A DNA stretch of 64,000 nt from Przewalskia tangutica. Lineage: Eukaryota > Streptophyta > Magnoliopsida > Solanales > Solanaceae. Below are positions 1 through 10,515 of the stretch, piece after piece. The stretch's first letter is position 1. Each line of letters begins with the position of its first letter. The notes beneath the pieces were generated by a model. The model was not told the origin of the DNA. It saw only the letters and a list, made by a program, of their open reading frames with translations, and ran no database searches. The translations under genes and the position numbers were made by a program. The stretch lies in NCBI GenBank assembly GCA_029844215.1, contig CM056721.1:12908368-12972367 (forward strand). Reading direction: 5' to 3'.

Positions 1-541
1 CACTTTTATATTTGACTGATCATTGGTGAATTATGTATGTCTTGACTGACTCTTGATTTCTTACACTTTACCTGTATATGATATGTGATCATGCATGTGT
101 GCTCTATGTGCTACTTGTTGGTTTCAACTTCTTCATGTGTTATCTAATCATTGTTGGCCTATGATACTTACCTGTACTAGTGTTGTACTGATACTACTCT
201 TGCTGCACTTTTGTTGAGTGCAGAGTACGATCCAGGTTCCAGCTCTACGTCTCGTGGCTGATTCGCGAGGGTGATATCTTTCAGTCATTCAGGGTGAGCT
301 ACTTGATCATCCGTGGCCCCTGAAGGGCTTCCTAGTTATTTCCATTTACTTTGTTAGTTGACAGACAATATGTAGCCTTCGGGCCTTTTCACACTTCTAT
401 TTCACATTTTGTTTAGCGCTCTTGTACTTTTTGACCGCTTTACAAAGGTGTCGTACCCATTTAAGTATTAAGACTTTATAACTTCCTTTTCTTTATTTAT
501 TTTCCGCTGATTTAACTTGTTAATGAGAATGTGGTTCGCCT
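1..541 (+). repeat. Gypsy-type LTR 3' part, copy 1 (cut by the window edge)
   Basis: This stretch is repeated in the same orientation at 8642-9184 with small indels. Both copies contain the block with the cagagtacgatcca motif and end in gagaatgtggttcgcc. After that the sequences diverge. The pattern fits the 3' part of an LTR of a Ty3/gypsy-type element. The assignment to gypsy is inferred from recurrent plant repeat features; no protein is encoded here. Confidence 0.55.
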
Positions 542-977
542 ACCCATTATTTCATATTTTCACTTATGGCACAATTTGTGGAAATATATGGTGTCAAAGA
601 AGAAGTTTCAAATTTATGCTCAATGGGGCTGACTAGGGATATTTTTAAAGTCCGGGATAGAAAAGAGTGGTAAGAATTGGCTATCAAAGAAGTACCTGAG
701 TCATTTCCCTAACATGCATATCCTAACTATTTCGCCTCAAATAGCAAGCAATCATAACACATAAGCATTTATCATTTAGTATGCGTAATTCGAGCAAGAA
801 ACTCCAAATAGACAGATTCTATGAGTTTTTGGCATATCTAACCTAAGTGTTTAGATAGTTGCTTCAATTCCTTTACATTATTCCACCTTACTTCACTAGG
901 TGTTTCTAGCAACTATAGCATACATGATCTTTGACAGGCAATTATGACTCAAAAAAGAAAAAAATTTGGTGACTCAA
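542..977. other. Unassigned stretch between two LTR pieces
   Basis: AT-rich sequence with no open frame of note, no inverted-repeat ends and no match to another part of the window. It separates the plus-oriented LTR piece from the oppositely oriented LTR-like segment that follows. Confidence 0.3.
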
Positions 978-3250
978 TGTCACGACCCGAACCCGGACCC
1001 GTGACCGGTGCCTTAACCCGGGCACCCTAGTGACACAACATCAGAGAAAACCAGCGGAATATAAACTCAAGATAAACAACCATTAAGATATAGAATAGTC
1101 TAGCCCAAAATGGCTAACCCAAAAGTACATAAACCGAACAAGCATATCCCTAACGAACCAAGTTCGACAAGACTACAGTGCCTCTAAGAATGAATAACAC
1201 TATGACGACAGGCCCCGCCATGCCCTCGAATGTACAAAATATCAACGACTCAGGAGAACCATACCAAAAGTCGAGCCTCCAAGAAATGGAGCTCACGACA
1301 CTGAGTACAAGATCCTAGGAATGAGGATCTACCACCGCTTCTTACCGCAGATTTAACGCGGCCCAGGAAGGGTCGCACACAACGTACCAAGTATGTAAAA
1401 TCGAAAATACTGTAGTAATATCATAAGTCCAAAATACACCGAAGTTATAGATAAAACCAAATTATGTCAGACCGTGCCTTACTAATAATGAGTAACAAGT
1501 ATACATTTTATAGCATAAAAATAGGAGGCTCATGATCAAAACAGGTACTCGCCTGTAGATCATTAAGCAATCCTACTCGGGACTATTTCACCCGCATAGG
1601 TCCTGTGGACCCGCATGAGGTCATCCGCCTCGCCATAGGACTATTTCACCCGCACGGGACTATTTCACCCGCATGGATCCCGTGGATCCGCATGAGTACC
1701 ATCGCTGCACTCGCACGGGACTATTTCACCCGCATGGATCCTAGGGTCCAGATCCGCATGAGTACAAGCGTCTCACTCGTATCATGGGTAGCAAATGCAT
1801 GTCATAAATAATAACCCGGGTTTTACCCGTAATAATATAAATATATATAACATAGCTCATCCGGCTATTAAACATAACATAAGCACTACCTACTATCGCA
1901 TCACAACATAAGCACTACCGCCTATCATAACTTAAGCAAGTTAAGAATCACCTAACTTCTTATTAATAGTATTAATACATCCTCTCATTTTAGTATATCT
2001 AAGGCACGATCATGTCTTTTAGTAAAAATCAGAATTTAACCCAAGTATCATGTACTTAACCTTAAAAAAATAACTCTTTTATACAAAAATTCCAAGATAC
2101 TAATCACCATAGTATCAAGTTACGATTTCTTTTCAAAGCAAGTCACATTTCCTTTTAAAACTATCTCAAGCTTCTAAATTAAGTGACTTCATTTCTTGTA
2201 AAACCTTAGGCAATTCATGCCTTAAAACCATTTTCCTTCCACAAGTTCAAATCATCAAAACCTTTCTCCATTAAACTTTCACAAGCTAATCTCACCAACT
2301 ACCAAAAACGCCGTTCTATTAGAGTTAAACAATAGTAAAACACATTCCCTTAAGTCCAAGGGATTTTTATACTTTTCTTTTAAAACGCAAGTATCAAATA
2401 CTTATAACAAACGAAGATTTCCAAATCTCAGACGTCACCGTACTACATAGGTACAACTAATCATGCTCAAGAGATAGGAAAGCTCCACATACCTCTTCGG
2501 TCAATCCACAAGCTAAGTCCACTTTACCGCACGTAGTATGTCAACCTAAAATGACCATAATACGTTTATCAAGCTCTAGTTATAATGCAGAATTTTTCCA
2601 AGTTAAAGTCACCAATTTCCTACGGAAAATTGGGCAGCGTTTCCTTTGTTTCTACATACTTTGCCACCTTTTCCAAGGTCGATTTTTAACGCTCAAATGC
2701 CATGTTTAAGGCTCAACAACCAACCAAAACCAAGGGGGTTACACACCTAAACCTTGGTGTGTAAAAATTCAGCCCCACAAGTTACAACAACTAACCCAAC
2801 AAGTCTAATGTAGTATTTAGGCAACAACATGCTCATAATATCCCCCTAACCAATTCTTTCATAATCAACCCCATTTCTTACATGCAACTACTCTAAGTGC
2901 ATTTTTCCAACTACAAGTTCTTCCAATTAAACATGCAACACCCAATACCAACTACAAGAGAAGAAATGTTACCTTAAGTTTTAGCCAAACTTATTCCAAC
3001 ACCTTGCTAGCCTTTTTCTCCAAGAACACCACCACAATAGTCTTCACAAGCTTGTAATAACCTTTCCTTCCTATTACAATTTTCAGATTTTTCCCTTAGG
3101 CTAGAATTCCTCTTGGAAATTTAGAGAGAAGGATGAGCTTTTTAACTTAGAGAGAGATGGAGTGTAAAGATGAAAAGTTGAAAGAAATGACCAAGTCTTG
3201 GTCAATATAATGCATGTAGCAGAAATCGGATGGGGGGGACACTTGTCACC
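978..3250 (-). repeat. LTR-like segment ending in TGTCACGACC, opposite orientation
   Basis: On the minus strand this segment ends in GGTCGTGACA, the CA-terminated end common to many plant gypsy LTRs. Like the plus-strand LTRs at 1-541 and 7702-9229, it has a tandem minisatellite in its interior (1580-1790), a ttccgctgg block near its 3' end and similar overall length. No coding sequence is seen. The 5' boundary on the minus strand is a guess, placed where composition changes to a G/C-rich block. Confidence 0.4.
1580..1790. repeat. Tandem repeat inside the minus-oriented LTR
   Basis: The phrase ggactatttcacccgca occurs four times, starting near 1580, 1638, 1657 and 1718. The spacer after it (gga.ccgcatgagt and similar) also recurs, giving imperfect units of about 20 and 60 bp. 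It has no protein-coding meaning and looks like a minisatellite in the LTR regulatory part. Confidence 0.7.
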
Positions 3251-3289
3251 CTCCCATGGCCTCTTTTAAAACAAAAATCAGACTTTCTA

Positions 3290-3480
3290 AGTTTTTCCGC
3301 CCAAATTTCGCGCATGCGGCACGATTCCGGCGTGGCGCGGCTCCTGCGACCGGATCTTTCGGCGCCATTTCGGCAGCGCGCGCTGGAACTTCAGCGCCTC
3401 ACCGCTTCATGGCGCTCCGGCGCCATCCCGTGGCGCGCCCCTGAACGTGTTTCTCTAATTTCTCGCACGGCCCCACACGC
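3290..3480. other. G/C-rich island with GGCGCC and GCGCGC motifs
   Basis: An abrupt switch from AT-rich sequence to about 190 bp dense in CpG and in ggcgcc, gcgcgc and tggcgc words. Similar islands occur at 5140-5330 and, inside the Athila-like LTR, at 7215-7480. Short open frames here come from the composition and have no recognisable domain. It is probably part of the same retroelement family. Confidence 0.5.
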
Positions 3481-3647
3481 ACGGCCCGAACCACGGGGTA
3501 TAACACTCAAAATAAACATAAAACAAATAAAAAGACTTAAATAAAACATAACATGACACACAGATAAAACACCCCCAAACTTAAATCACACATTGTCCCC
3601 AATGTGTGCAAGACTCAAAGAAAATAAAAGAAAAAACACTTACAGAC

Positions 3648-4761
3648 TTTGGCTAAAATGGTGGTGGTGGCGGTGGATAATGCGACCGACTATGGTGGAA
3701 CAAGGCACTCACTCGTCGATTTGTTGCCTTGTTTTTTGTCGCCCTTGTACTCATGCTTGCAAGGTTTGCATCATCTCCTCCGATGTTGGTACAATTGCCC
3801 CATTGTGGGCTCAAGGTTCCGCTCGTGTTGGGTCCGCCTCATATTGAGCCCTCTTCGTGCTCATCTTCATCCATGGCGGCCTCTGCTGCTGCCGCTGCTT
3901 TGGTGGTGGTTGTACTCTCGTCGCTCTGGGGGCTAGTGGTGCGGAAAAGAGTGCACTATCCCATAGACACCGCAGTTGGTTTCACGCAGTATCGGGTAGT
4001 TGTGGGACCGCATCATGTGACATAGCTTGTGATAATCGAGCCATGTCCCAATCCGCTGCCGCCAACTCGCTGATTTCTTCAATGCTCGCACTATTTCTTT
4101 CCCCACATCAATTTTCACTTCATAATTCCATAAATCAACTTAACCCTATCTTACGCACTCGTGAAGTGCGTGGATGGAATCACGCGGCATCGACAAAATA
4201 CGCCAAGCTCGTCGCTCATTGAATTGGCATCCGCCGTGCTCTCGATCCATTTCTTCCAATCTCAAAAGCACTGGTAGCTCACGGTGTCTGCAACGGCATT
4301 CCAGTCGATGTGGTCAATGCTTCTAGACCATGTTCTAAAGTGATTCCAATCACTTCTTTCTTCAACATCAACTGTTTTCAATTGTATATTAATATTTTCA
4401 CTCGCACCACTGTTGTGTTTGCTGGTGTTATCTTCTCCGGGTTCACAAATTTTCTCCACTCCCTTAACTCAATCATCGCCCGAATGGGCTCATAAACATC
4501 TCCTTCTCCAAATGACGCCCTCTGGTAGTCCATTCCCCTTTCTGGTATTAAGGGTCTGGTATCAAGCTTTTTGTATCTTTGAGAGGCTTCGTAGCTTACA
4601 ACCCTACTTTCGTCATATTGTGGGGTTGGGGTGGATGTGGAGCCTCTTCTTTTTCTGGTGGCCATGGTTAAAACAGTTTCTGGAGCTTTCAATTTAGTGG
4701 CACAACTATCTCCTACACACTCAACACTAGCAGCGAATACCACACCCCCAAACTTCAACAT
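3648..4761 (-). pseudogene. Decayed retroelement ORF, plant-transposon-protein type
   Basis: From an ATG at 4665 the minus strand reads MATRKRRGSTSTPTP and then a block with the pattern ERY.KLDTRPLIPERGMD followed by an 'I..REW.KFV.P' segment. These are hallmarks of the widespread Putative plant transposon protein domain associated with gypsy elements. The frame breaks after about 95 codons. A second frame continues the family pattern (EKICEPGEDNTSKH...) and a third piece near 4118-3933 (MKIDVGKEIVRAL) resembles the domain's 3' part. At least two frameshifts and several stops make it non-functional. The domain name is from memory of the family; the frame changes are read directly. Confidence 0.5.
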
Positions 4762-5440
4762 TTCTACTCAATACCCACAACCTTCGCAATCACTTTTCAG
4801 CACCCAAACTACTCCAACTATAATACTCCTCCAAACGACTACTTTCTATGACTTCAGTAGTAGGATTCAAGAACAAGGAAAGGGATTACCTTTTTATGAG
4901 AGCTTCACGCTGTTCTTGTTTCAATTCGTTGGCTTGAGGGTATGGAATGGAGCTTCGTTGTTTGAGATAGTTGGGGATTTTTAGGAATTTAAGAGTTTAA
5001 GTTGTGGTTGGGTTGGGTTTGTGGAGGATTTGTGGGAAAATTTCTGGAATTTCGTGGGTTTTTGGAGAGGGAAAATTAAGTTTTTGATATTGGAATTGGG
5101 GAAAATCTGATTTTTGGGCGTTTTTAAGTTTCTGAATTCCCGCTTTGGCGCGCAATGGCTCCCAATCTCCCGCGCCTCGGAATTTTAGCGCCGCTCGCTA
5201 TGGGCGCCGCGACTCCTAGACTTGGCAAACTTTTCAGCTCTTTTGGCGCCGCGCCGCTTCGGCGTCGCAAGACTTAAATTTCTGCGCTGCTCAGCTCTTT
5301 CGCGCCGCTCGGGCGCATGCCTCAGCCACGCTACCCGCTTTTTCTCGAAATCCTAGCTGCTCACTTTTCGCCCTTCGCTTTATTTCTCGCACCTATCAAT
5401 CACAAAGACAAACACAAGAACCCAAGACCGTGAGATTGTT

Positions 5441-6025
5441 CTAGACAAAATAAAATAAACTAAAGATGTAAATTAAAATAACATAATTGAAAACGTTGGG
5501 TTGCCTCCCAACAAGCAATGTCTTTACATCTTTTAGCCTGACGCAGCTAACCTGTGACGAGTGCTCATTGACCCTTCGCGAATCGCTTGCAATCCGCAAA
5601 TTTATTGCTATAGGTCTCAATTTCCCTATAACTATTTGTTCAAACAAGAGCCTTAAACATTTAAGTATCCCCCAAGTACACAAGATAGGTTTGTCTTTTA
5701 GGCTTTTTATAGTGTAGGAATCCGTGAAATTCTCTACATCTCTTAACTCTGGGGGTTGCCCTTGATGATATGTAATTCCTAATTGGGAGCCATTAGTGAT
5801 AGCTAGTGGTGTTTCTTCTGTGATAGGTGCAGGAAAAAGAATTTCCACAGAATCCAAGAAGGCCAATAATTGGATCCCTGAAATCTTTTCCTTCTCTACA
5901 CTAACTACCTTGCCAGATTCCCCAATAGGTGCTGATTGATTTTCTTGCATTTCGCTGCCAAATATGATCGCGAGTTCTCCTATTTGCAGCCCAGCCTTTC
6001 TTATGCCCAATCTCATTTCGCCCAC
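5441..6025 (-). CDS. Hypothetical 194-aa ORF in the Athila-like leader
   Basis: An uninterrupted 194-codon frame starting MGEMRLGIRKAGLQI, downstream of the LTR and primer site on the same strand. It ends in a hydrophobic run (YVILIYIFSLFYFV). Part of the 3' end overlaps the phrase ttgggaggcaacccaac, which on this strand is a recurrent untranslated motif of Athila/Tat elements. The ORF may therefore be chance. No known domain was recognised. It is kept because it is the longest frame in the element. Confidence 0.25.
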   Translation of the reverse strand: MGEMRLGIRKAGLQIGELAIIFGSEMQENQSAPIGESGKVVSVEKEKISGIQLLAFLDSVEILFPAPITEETPLAITNGSQLGITYHQGQPPELRDVENFTDSYTIKSLKDKPILCTWGILKCLRLLFEQIVIGKLRPIAINLRIASDSRRVNEHSSQVSCVRLKDVKTLLVGRQPNVFNYVILIYIFSLFYFV

Positions 6026-6287
6026 GAATCGCGCTGATACTTAGTGAGACTGAGTATGACTTCTCGCAATTCCTCTCTCTCTTCCTCTACGGTTGGAGCT
6101 CGATCATATTGACAGTAGTACTCCATATCTTCAGGATCCCTGAGATACATCAAAACCAACAAAGGATCACGGCACCCTTGTTTTCACACAATAAATACAT
6201 AAAACAAAAAAAAATTAGAAAAACTATACATAAAACCCAAATTAGAAATTGAAAATAGATAAATTTGATATTGAACTAATGCCTAAT

Positions 6288-6304
6288 CCGCGGCAACGGC
6301 GCCA
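6288..6304 (-). promoter_or_regulatory. Primer binding site matching tRNA-Asp 3' end
   Basis: On the minus strand, seven bases inside the LTR end at 6311, lies TGGCGCCGTTGCCGCGG. It is complementary to the 3' end of plant tRNA-Asp (CCCCGGCAACGGCGCCA) except for one base. This primer is usual for Athila elements and fixes the direction and inner border of the LTR. Confidence 0.75.
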
Positions 6305-6310
6305 AAAACT

Positions 6311-7701
6311 TGATGCGCGTTAAGATGCACACACTCAAACGCAAGTGCACGTTATCGTATCAAGTAGTATAGTCTTAGATAAGACCGAATATCGTCCTCT
6401 GGGATTAGGGTTCAAGTACCAACTATCTATTTTCTAGTATCTATTTGGCGAATTGATAATTGATTTGGTTGTTTATAACTACGAATTATAAAAGCTATTC
6501 AATTATAAAGGTTTACTTCAGTTGTGATGAGAATAGGGCTTCTATGTATCCTCACTATCCGCTTATGCTACTTGCTAATGCATTACTTATGGTATTCTTC
6601 TTGGAGAAAGCAGTTTACTAAATCGCTTTATACTCCCGTTAGTTATATAAACACTCAACCCCAGATCGTTCCTTACCTAACTTCACGATAAGTGGTAACT
6701 TTATAGGAGGATTAAGAACAAAACCTAGTCGACCGTCACGCACAATGCGCAAAAATTGTGGTTGTTAAGCCTCTCATCAACGCTACATACTAATTGAGGT
6801 ATTTTCATCCCCAATTCAAGAATGTCTACCCAACTTACAAAGATATTCACAATCCCCTTTTCGTAACTGATTAGAAATCATATAGTGATAATTAGTTGTC
6901 AATTAATTACCAAGAATTCAACTCAATTATTGGATAGATCTCTCAATAAGAACAATAACCATAAGCATGCATTAATTTATAACATAAGTTTCAAGAAGTT
7001 CAACATAAAGCCTATAAGAGAATTAGTTCCTAGCCATAAAGATGACAAGAACTAATTCCATGCTCATCATGCAAAATCGAAATAAAGTAAAGAAAAGGAA
7101 AAGAAATTACTAAACTAATGGTGTCCAATCTCCAAGCAAAAAGTTCAGTGCAAGGCGGAACCTCAAAATCGCTAGGTTCTCCTTTTATAGTCCGCAAACC
7201 GCCTCCTCTTTTCCTTCGTGCCCGCCCGTAAATTCGCCCAAAACCTAATTTTTCCGCGCCGCTGCGTTCGCAGACAGTAGGCGGGAAGTTCTGCAATCCG
7301 TCGGTGTTTTGGCCGCGACCGCTATTCGTTGTTCGGTAGCCGCGCGCCAATCTTCTGTAGCTCCTCGGATGTTTAGCGCCGCGCTCGCTTCGTTCGAGCG
7401 CGCTACGAAGCCTTCGCCCTTCTGCGGATAGTGGCGCCGCGTTCGCTTTAGCCGCGCGCTGGATCTTCGCACCTTCTTCGAATGGAAGCGCATACTGGTG
7501 CAGATTTTAGCCTTGTTCGCCACTTTCTCTTTCACCGCATCTCCTCTTGCCTCTTTTGGCTCCTTTTCCGCCATTTGGCCATTTTAACCACTTTGACTCA
7601 AAAGAAAGAAAAACTATCCTAATACGACAATTATATGTGCAAAATGGGACAAAAGACTAACTAAAACTGACTCGAAAGGTGTATATAAAATACACCGATC
7701 A
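6311..7701 (-). repeat. 5' LTR of the Athila-like element
   Basis: On the minus strand it begins TGATCGGTG at 7701 and ends GCGCATCA at 6311, giving TG...CA ends and 1,391 bp, directly followed by the primer site. It carries a G/C-rich island (7215-7480). The sequence outside 7701 belongs to the plus-oriented gypsy LTR, so this element is probably nested in it. No partner LTR is in the window, so the target duplication cannot be checked. Confidence 0.65.
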
Positions 7702-9229
7702 AATATAAAAGTATGTCCTGAATAAAAGCTGTAGATTTCTCTGTTCTCATCATTGAGACCTTACGAGATAAATTTGACTTATGGTTTGAAAGTTATGATC
7801 ATTTAAAGTTTTTTCTTATTTTATACAATAAACACTGATTTGGAGTTACGAATTTAATGTTATATCATTTATGTCGAGATACGAGAAAGTTGAAAGAAAG
7901 GAATGTTATTTGAATTTTCTGAAGTTATGCTAATATTTTTATATGTGTAGGGTTTAGTCATACAATCGAAATGGTAAAAATATTATTAATATAAATATAG
8001 CAATATGGGTGTCCTTAGATTCGTATTATAACGTAGTTCGCATATTTTCTAGATTTTAAGCGTCGGAGGCTCTACGCAAGGAATACATCGTTTGATTGTT
8101 CGTGATCCGCCGTCATTGAGGTAGTTACGATTTACTTTAGTTAGACTCGATTAGAGAATCGTATGTAGTTGTAGGAAGTGACGGGGATAACATGATAGGC
8201 CTTCGCACGAGTGGAGATGAATTACAATTACGTTGGTTCCGTCAGTTGTTATGTGGGTTTGTCTTCATATGTGTTATTTTATGTGATTATCATTTGATTG
8301 TATGTTAGTGATTTGTGTTGAGACTTGATATCATGCCTGACATACTTTACATATTATTTTGTGATGATGGTGAGGTGAGTGATTGATAGCCTCCAAGGTT
8401 TCTGCCAGAGAGCACGAGTGATTGATAGCCTCCGAGGTTTCTGCCAGAGAGCACGAGTGATTGATAGCCTCCGAGGTTTCTACCGGAGAGCACGAGTGAT
8501 TGATAGCCTCCGAGGTTTCTGCCGGAGAGCACGAGTGGTACATGGACTTCGCGGGTCCCCATGTGGTCATGGCACCGCTTAGTACGCCAGCATGCTGAGC
8601 CGGGAGAGAGGTGACTATTGTATTGCATTGCATTGCATTCATCCACTTTTATATTTGACTGATCATTGGTGAATTATGTATGTCTTGACTGACTCTTGAT
8701 TTCTTACACTTTACCCAGATATGATATGTGATCACGGCCGTGTGGCTCTATGCTACTTGTTGGTTTCAACTTCTTCACGTTATCTAATCATCATTGGCCT
8801 ATGATACTTACTGTACTAGTGTTGTAATCGATACTCTCACTGCACTTTTGTTGAGCGCAGAGTACGATCCAGTTCCACTTCACGCCTCGTGGGTCGATTC
8901 GCGAGGTGATATCTTTCATCATTCAGTGAGCTACTTGATCATCCGTGGCCCCTGAAGGGCTTCCTAGTTATTTCCATTTACTTTGTTAGTTGACAGACAA
9001 TATGTAGCCTTCGGGCCTTTTCACACTTCTATTTCACATTTTGTTTAGCGCTCTTGTACCCTTTTGACCAGTTTTTTTGTGTGTGTGGGGGTGTCGTACC
9101 CATTTAAGTATTAAGACTTTATAACTTCCTTTTCTTTATTTATTTTCCGCTGATTTAACTTGTTAATGAGAATGTGGTTCGCCACTGGGAATAGGTAGTG
9201 CCATCACGACTGCGGAATTGGCCTGACAC
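7702..9229 (+). repeat. Gypsy-type LTR, copy 2
   Basis: The 3' part (8642-9184) is the direct-repeat partner of 1-541. Upstream it carries a 39-bp minisatellite and the phrase tacatggacttcgcgggtcc. Downstream it runs into a block with gtgccatcacgac and a possible CA end at 9229. The 5' border is masked by the Athila-like insertion at 7701. No coding sequence is present; a TTG or other LINE tail is absent. Confidence 0.5.
8377..8532. repeat. Four-copy 39-bp minisatellite in the LTR
   Basis: Units start at 8377, 8416, 8455 and 8494, each containing gattgatagcctcc and ggtttctrccrgagagcac. A partial fifth start is at 8533. Because 39 is a multiple of three, all frames stay open through the array on both strands, which creates spurious ORFs of about 67-103 codons. 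Confidence 0.9.
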
Positions 9230-9233
9230 CCTA

Positions 9234-9480
9234 CCCCCACCCCACCCCATTTCCCTACCCATCCTCAAATTTCTATTTCATATTTTTTGTTACTTTTATA
9301 AAAAAAATATATGAATTTTTTCTTACCCCCCATTGCCCTACCCATCCTCAAATTTTTATTTCATATTTTTTGTTACTTTTATAAAAAAAATGATTTTTTT
9401 CTTACCCCCGCCCTACCCCCGCCATACCCCCACCCTACCCCTATTTCCAAATTTCTATTTTATATGGGGATACTATATGA
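9234..9480. repeat. C-rich tandem duplication, about 85-bp unit
   Basis: Two near-identical units each contain ccctacccatcctcaaattt, a T-rich stretch with ttgttacttttataaaaaaa, and a C-run. A third partial unit (cccctatttccaaatttcta) follows. It lies just outside the LTR border and encodes nothing recognisable. Confidence 0.75.
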
Positions 9481-9559
9481 GATTAAAAGGAATTTTGTGA
9501 AAAGAAAATGGTAAATGGGTCAAAAAAAATCAATGAATGAGCAAAATAGTAACAAAAAT

Positions 9560-10140
9560 CTAAGAATAAGAAACTACAAGCATAATACTATAACTACTAG
9601 TATGGAAGGATAACATAGACAACATAGTTATAGAAGAATAAGATAGACAACGCCTAACTACCTACTATCATTTTCGAATTCGTGTCATCCATAGTCTCCT
9701 ATCTAAGGTGATGTCCTCAATAAATTGAAGTTGTGCTATGTCTTGTCTAATCATCTTTTCTTAAATACTTCTTCGGCCTACCCAGTGTCGTCTTTGGACC
9801 CGTGAAAACGAAAAAATTTAGGACCTTTTTTTCATTTTTTATTAAGTAGTATTAGCCAGAATTTACCGGAAAGGCCCATAATTCGCAGGTCTTAGCCCAA
9901 TTAAGGGCCCACTTTTACGAATTAGAACAGGGCTCCAAAATGTTTGAGACGGCCCTCGGGCTACCCCTACCTCTCTTGAAACCATCTCTAGCCAACATCT
10001 CACGTCTCTGCACTGGGTCATCCGGGCATCTCCTCTTCACATGTACAACCATCTAAGTCCCGCTTCACGCATCTTGTCCTCCAACGAGGCCACTCCCACC
10101 TTATCCCGGATATCTTCATTTCTAATCCTAAGGTTGATAC
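9560..10140 (-). mobile_element. RTE-type LINE 3' fragment
   Basis: Minus-strand translation gives pieces of the C-terminal tail of plant RTE LINE reverse transcriptases, the RWFGHV...RGRPKKYW...D pattern seen more clearly at 41841-42581 and 43477-44170. Frames are broken. The reading is interrupted by a 175-bp MITE-like insertion at 9783-9957, and the LINE text resumes exactly after it (GGTAGGCCGAAG split). It has no TTG tail. Confidence 0.7.
9783..9957. mobile_element. Small hAT-like MITE nested in the LINE
   Basis: The left end is CAGTGTCGTC; the right end read in reverse is GAGGGCCGTC, giving imperfect terminal inverted repeats. It is flanked by 8-bp near-duplicates GGCCTACC (9775-9782) and GGGCTACC (9958-9965). 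Removing the insertion and one duplicate restores the LINE text. An 8-bp target duplication is the hAT signature. Confidence 0.65.
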
Positions 10141-10178
10141 ATTATATATAATATTTTCCCCAGGTATAATGTTGTATA

Positions 10179-10423
10179 CTCCCTCCGTTTCAAAATGTCT
10201 GTCTTACTTTCTTTTTTAGTTCATTTCAAAATAAATGACTCTTTTCTTTTTTGACAACTCTTTTATTGCAATTTTTCACATGGCATGTTGGAGGCCACAA
10301 GATTAAATGACATTTTGGTACATTCTACGTATCTTTAGTTAACAACCACGTGATTCAAAAGTTCTTTTACTTTCTTAAAATCCGTGTCAAGTCAAAATCA
10401 GACAATCGTCGAAACGGAGGGAG
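10179..10423. mobile_element. Stowaway-type MITE
   Basis: A 245-bp element with terminal inverted repeats CTCCCTCCGTTTC and GAAACGGAGGGAG, flanked by TA on both sides (10177-10178, 10424-10425). These ends and the TA target are diagnostic of Tc1/mariner-derived Stowaway MITEs. Confidence 0.9.
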
Positions 10424-10515
10424 TAATATTAACTGAAAATATGGCTACGTGGCGTAATATTTTATGTTGGGCTCTATATTTTCTAAATTTTCCCTTACTT
10501 TATTACTGTTATATA

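Larger units (their letters stand above)
3500..6310 (-). mobile_element. Internal region of an Athila-like LTR retrotransposon
   Basis: Read on the minus strand, the order is LTR (7701 to 6311), primer site, an open leader-like frame (6025-5441), a G/C-rich block (5330-5140), a decayed ORF resembling the 'putative plant transposon protein' domain (4761-3650), then near 3600 a stretch of the type attggggacaatgtgt followed by ttaagtttgggggtg. The last motif is familiar from the untranslated regions of Athila/Tat elements. No protease, reverse transcriptase, RNase H or integrase is visible, and no second LTR is found at the 3' end. It is either deleted or a non-autonomous form. Confidence 0.55.

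Noticed and set aside
3230..3544. 104-codon Arg/Pro-rich frame in the G/C-rich island
   Set aside because: High G+C content removes stop codons in several frames at once; no conserved motif is seen.
8377..8532. CRISPR-like array of direct repeats
   Set aside because: The units are contiguous without unique spacers, and the host is a plant nuclear genome.
8331..8646. Overlapping frames of 67-103 codons on both strands
   Set aside because: They are produced by the 39-bp repeat, whose length is a multiple of three. There is no domain, and the ORFs end where the array ends.
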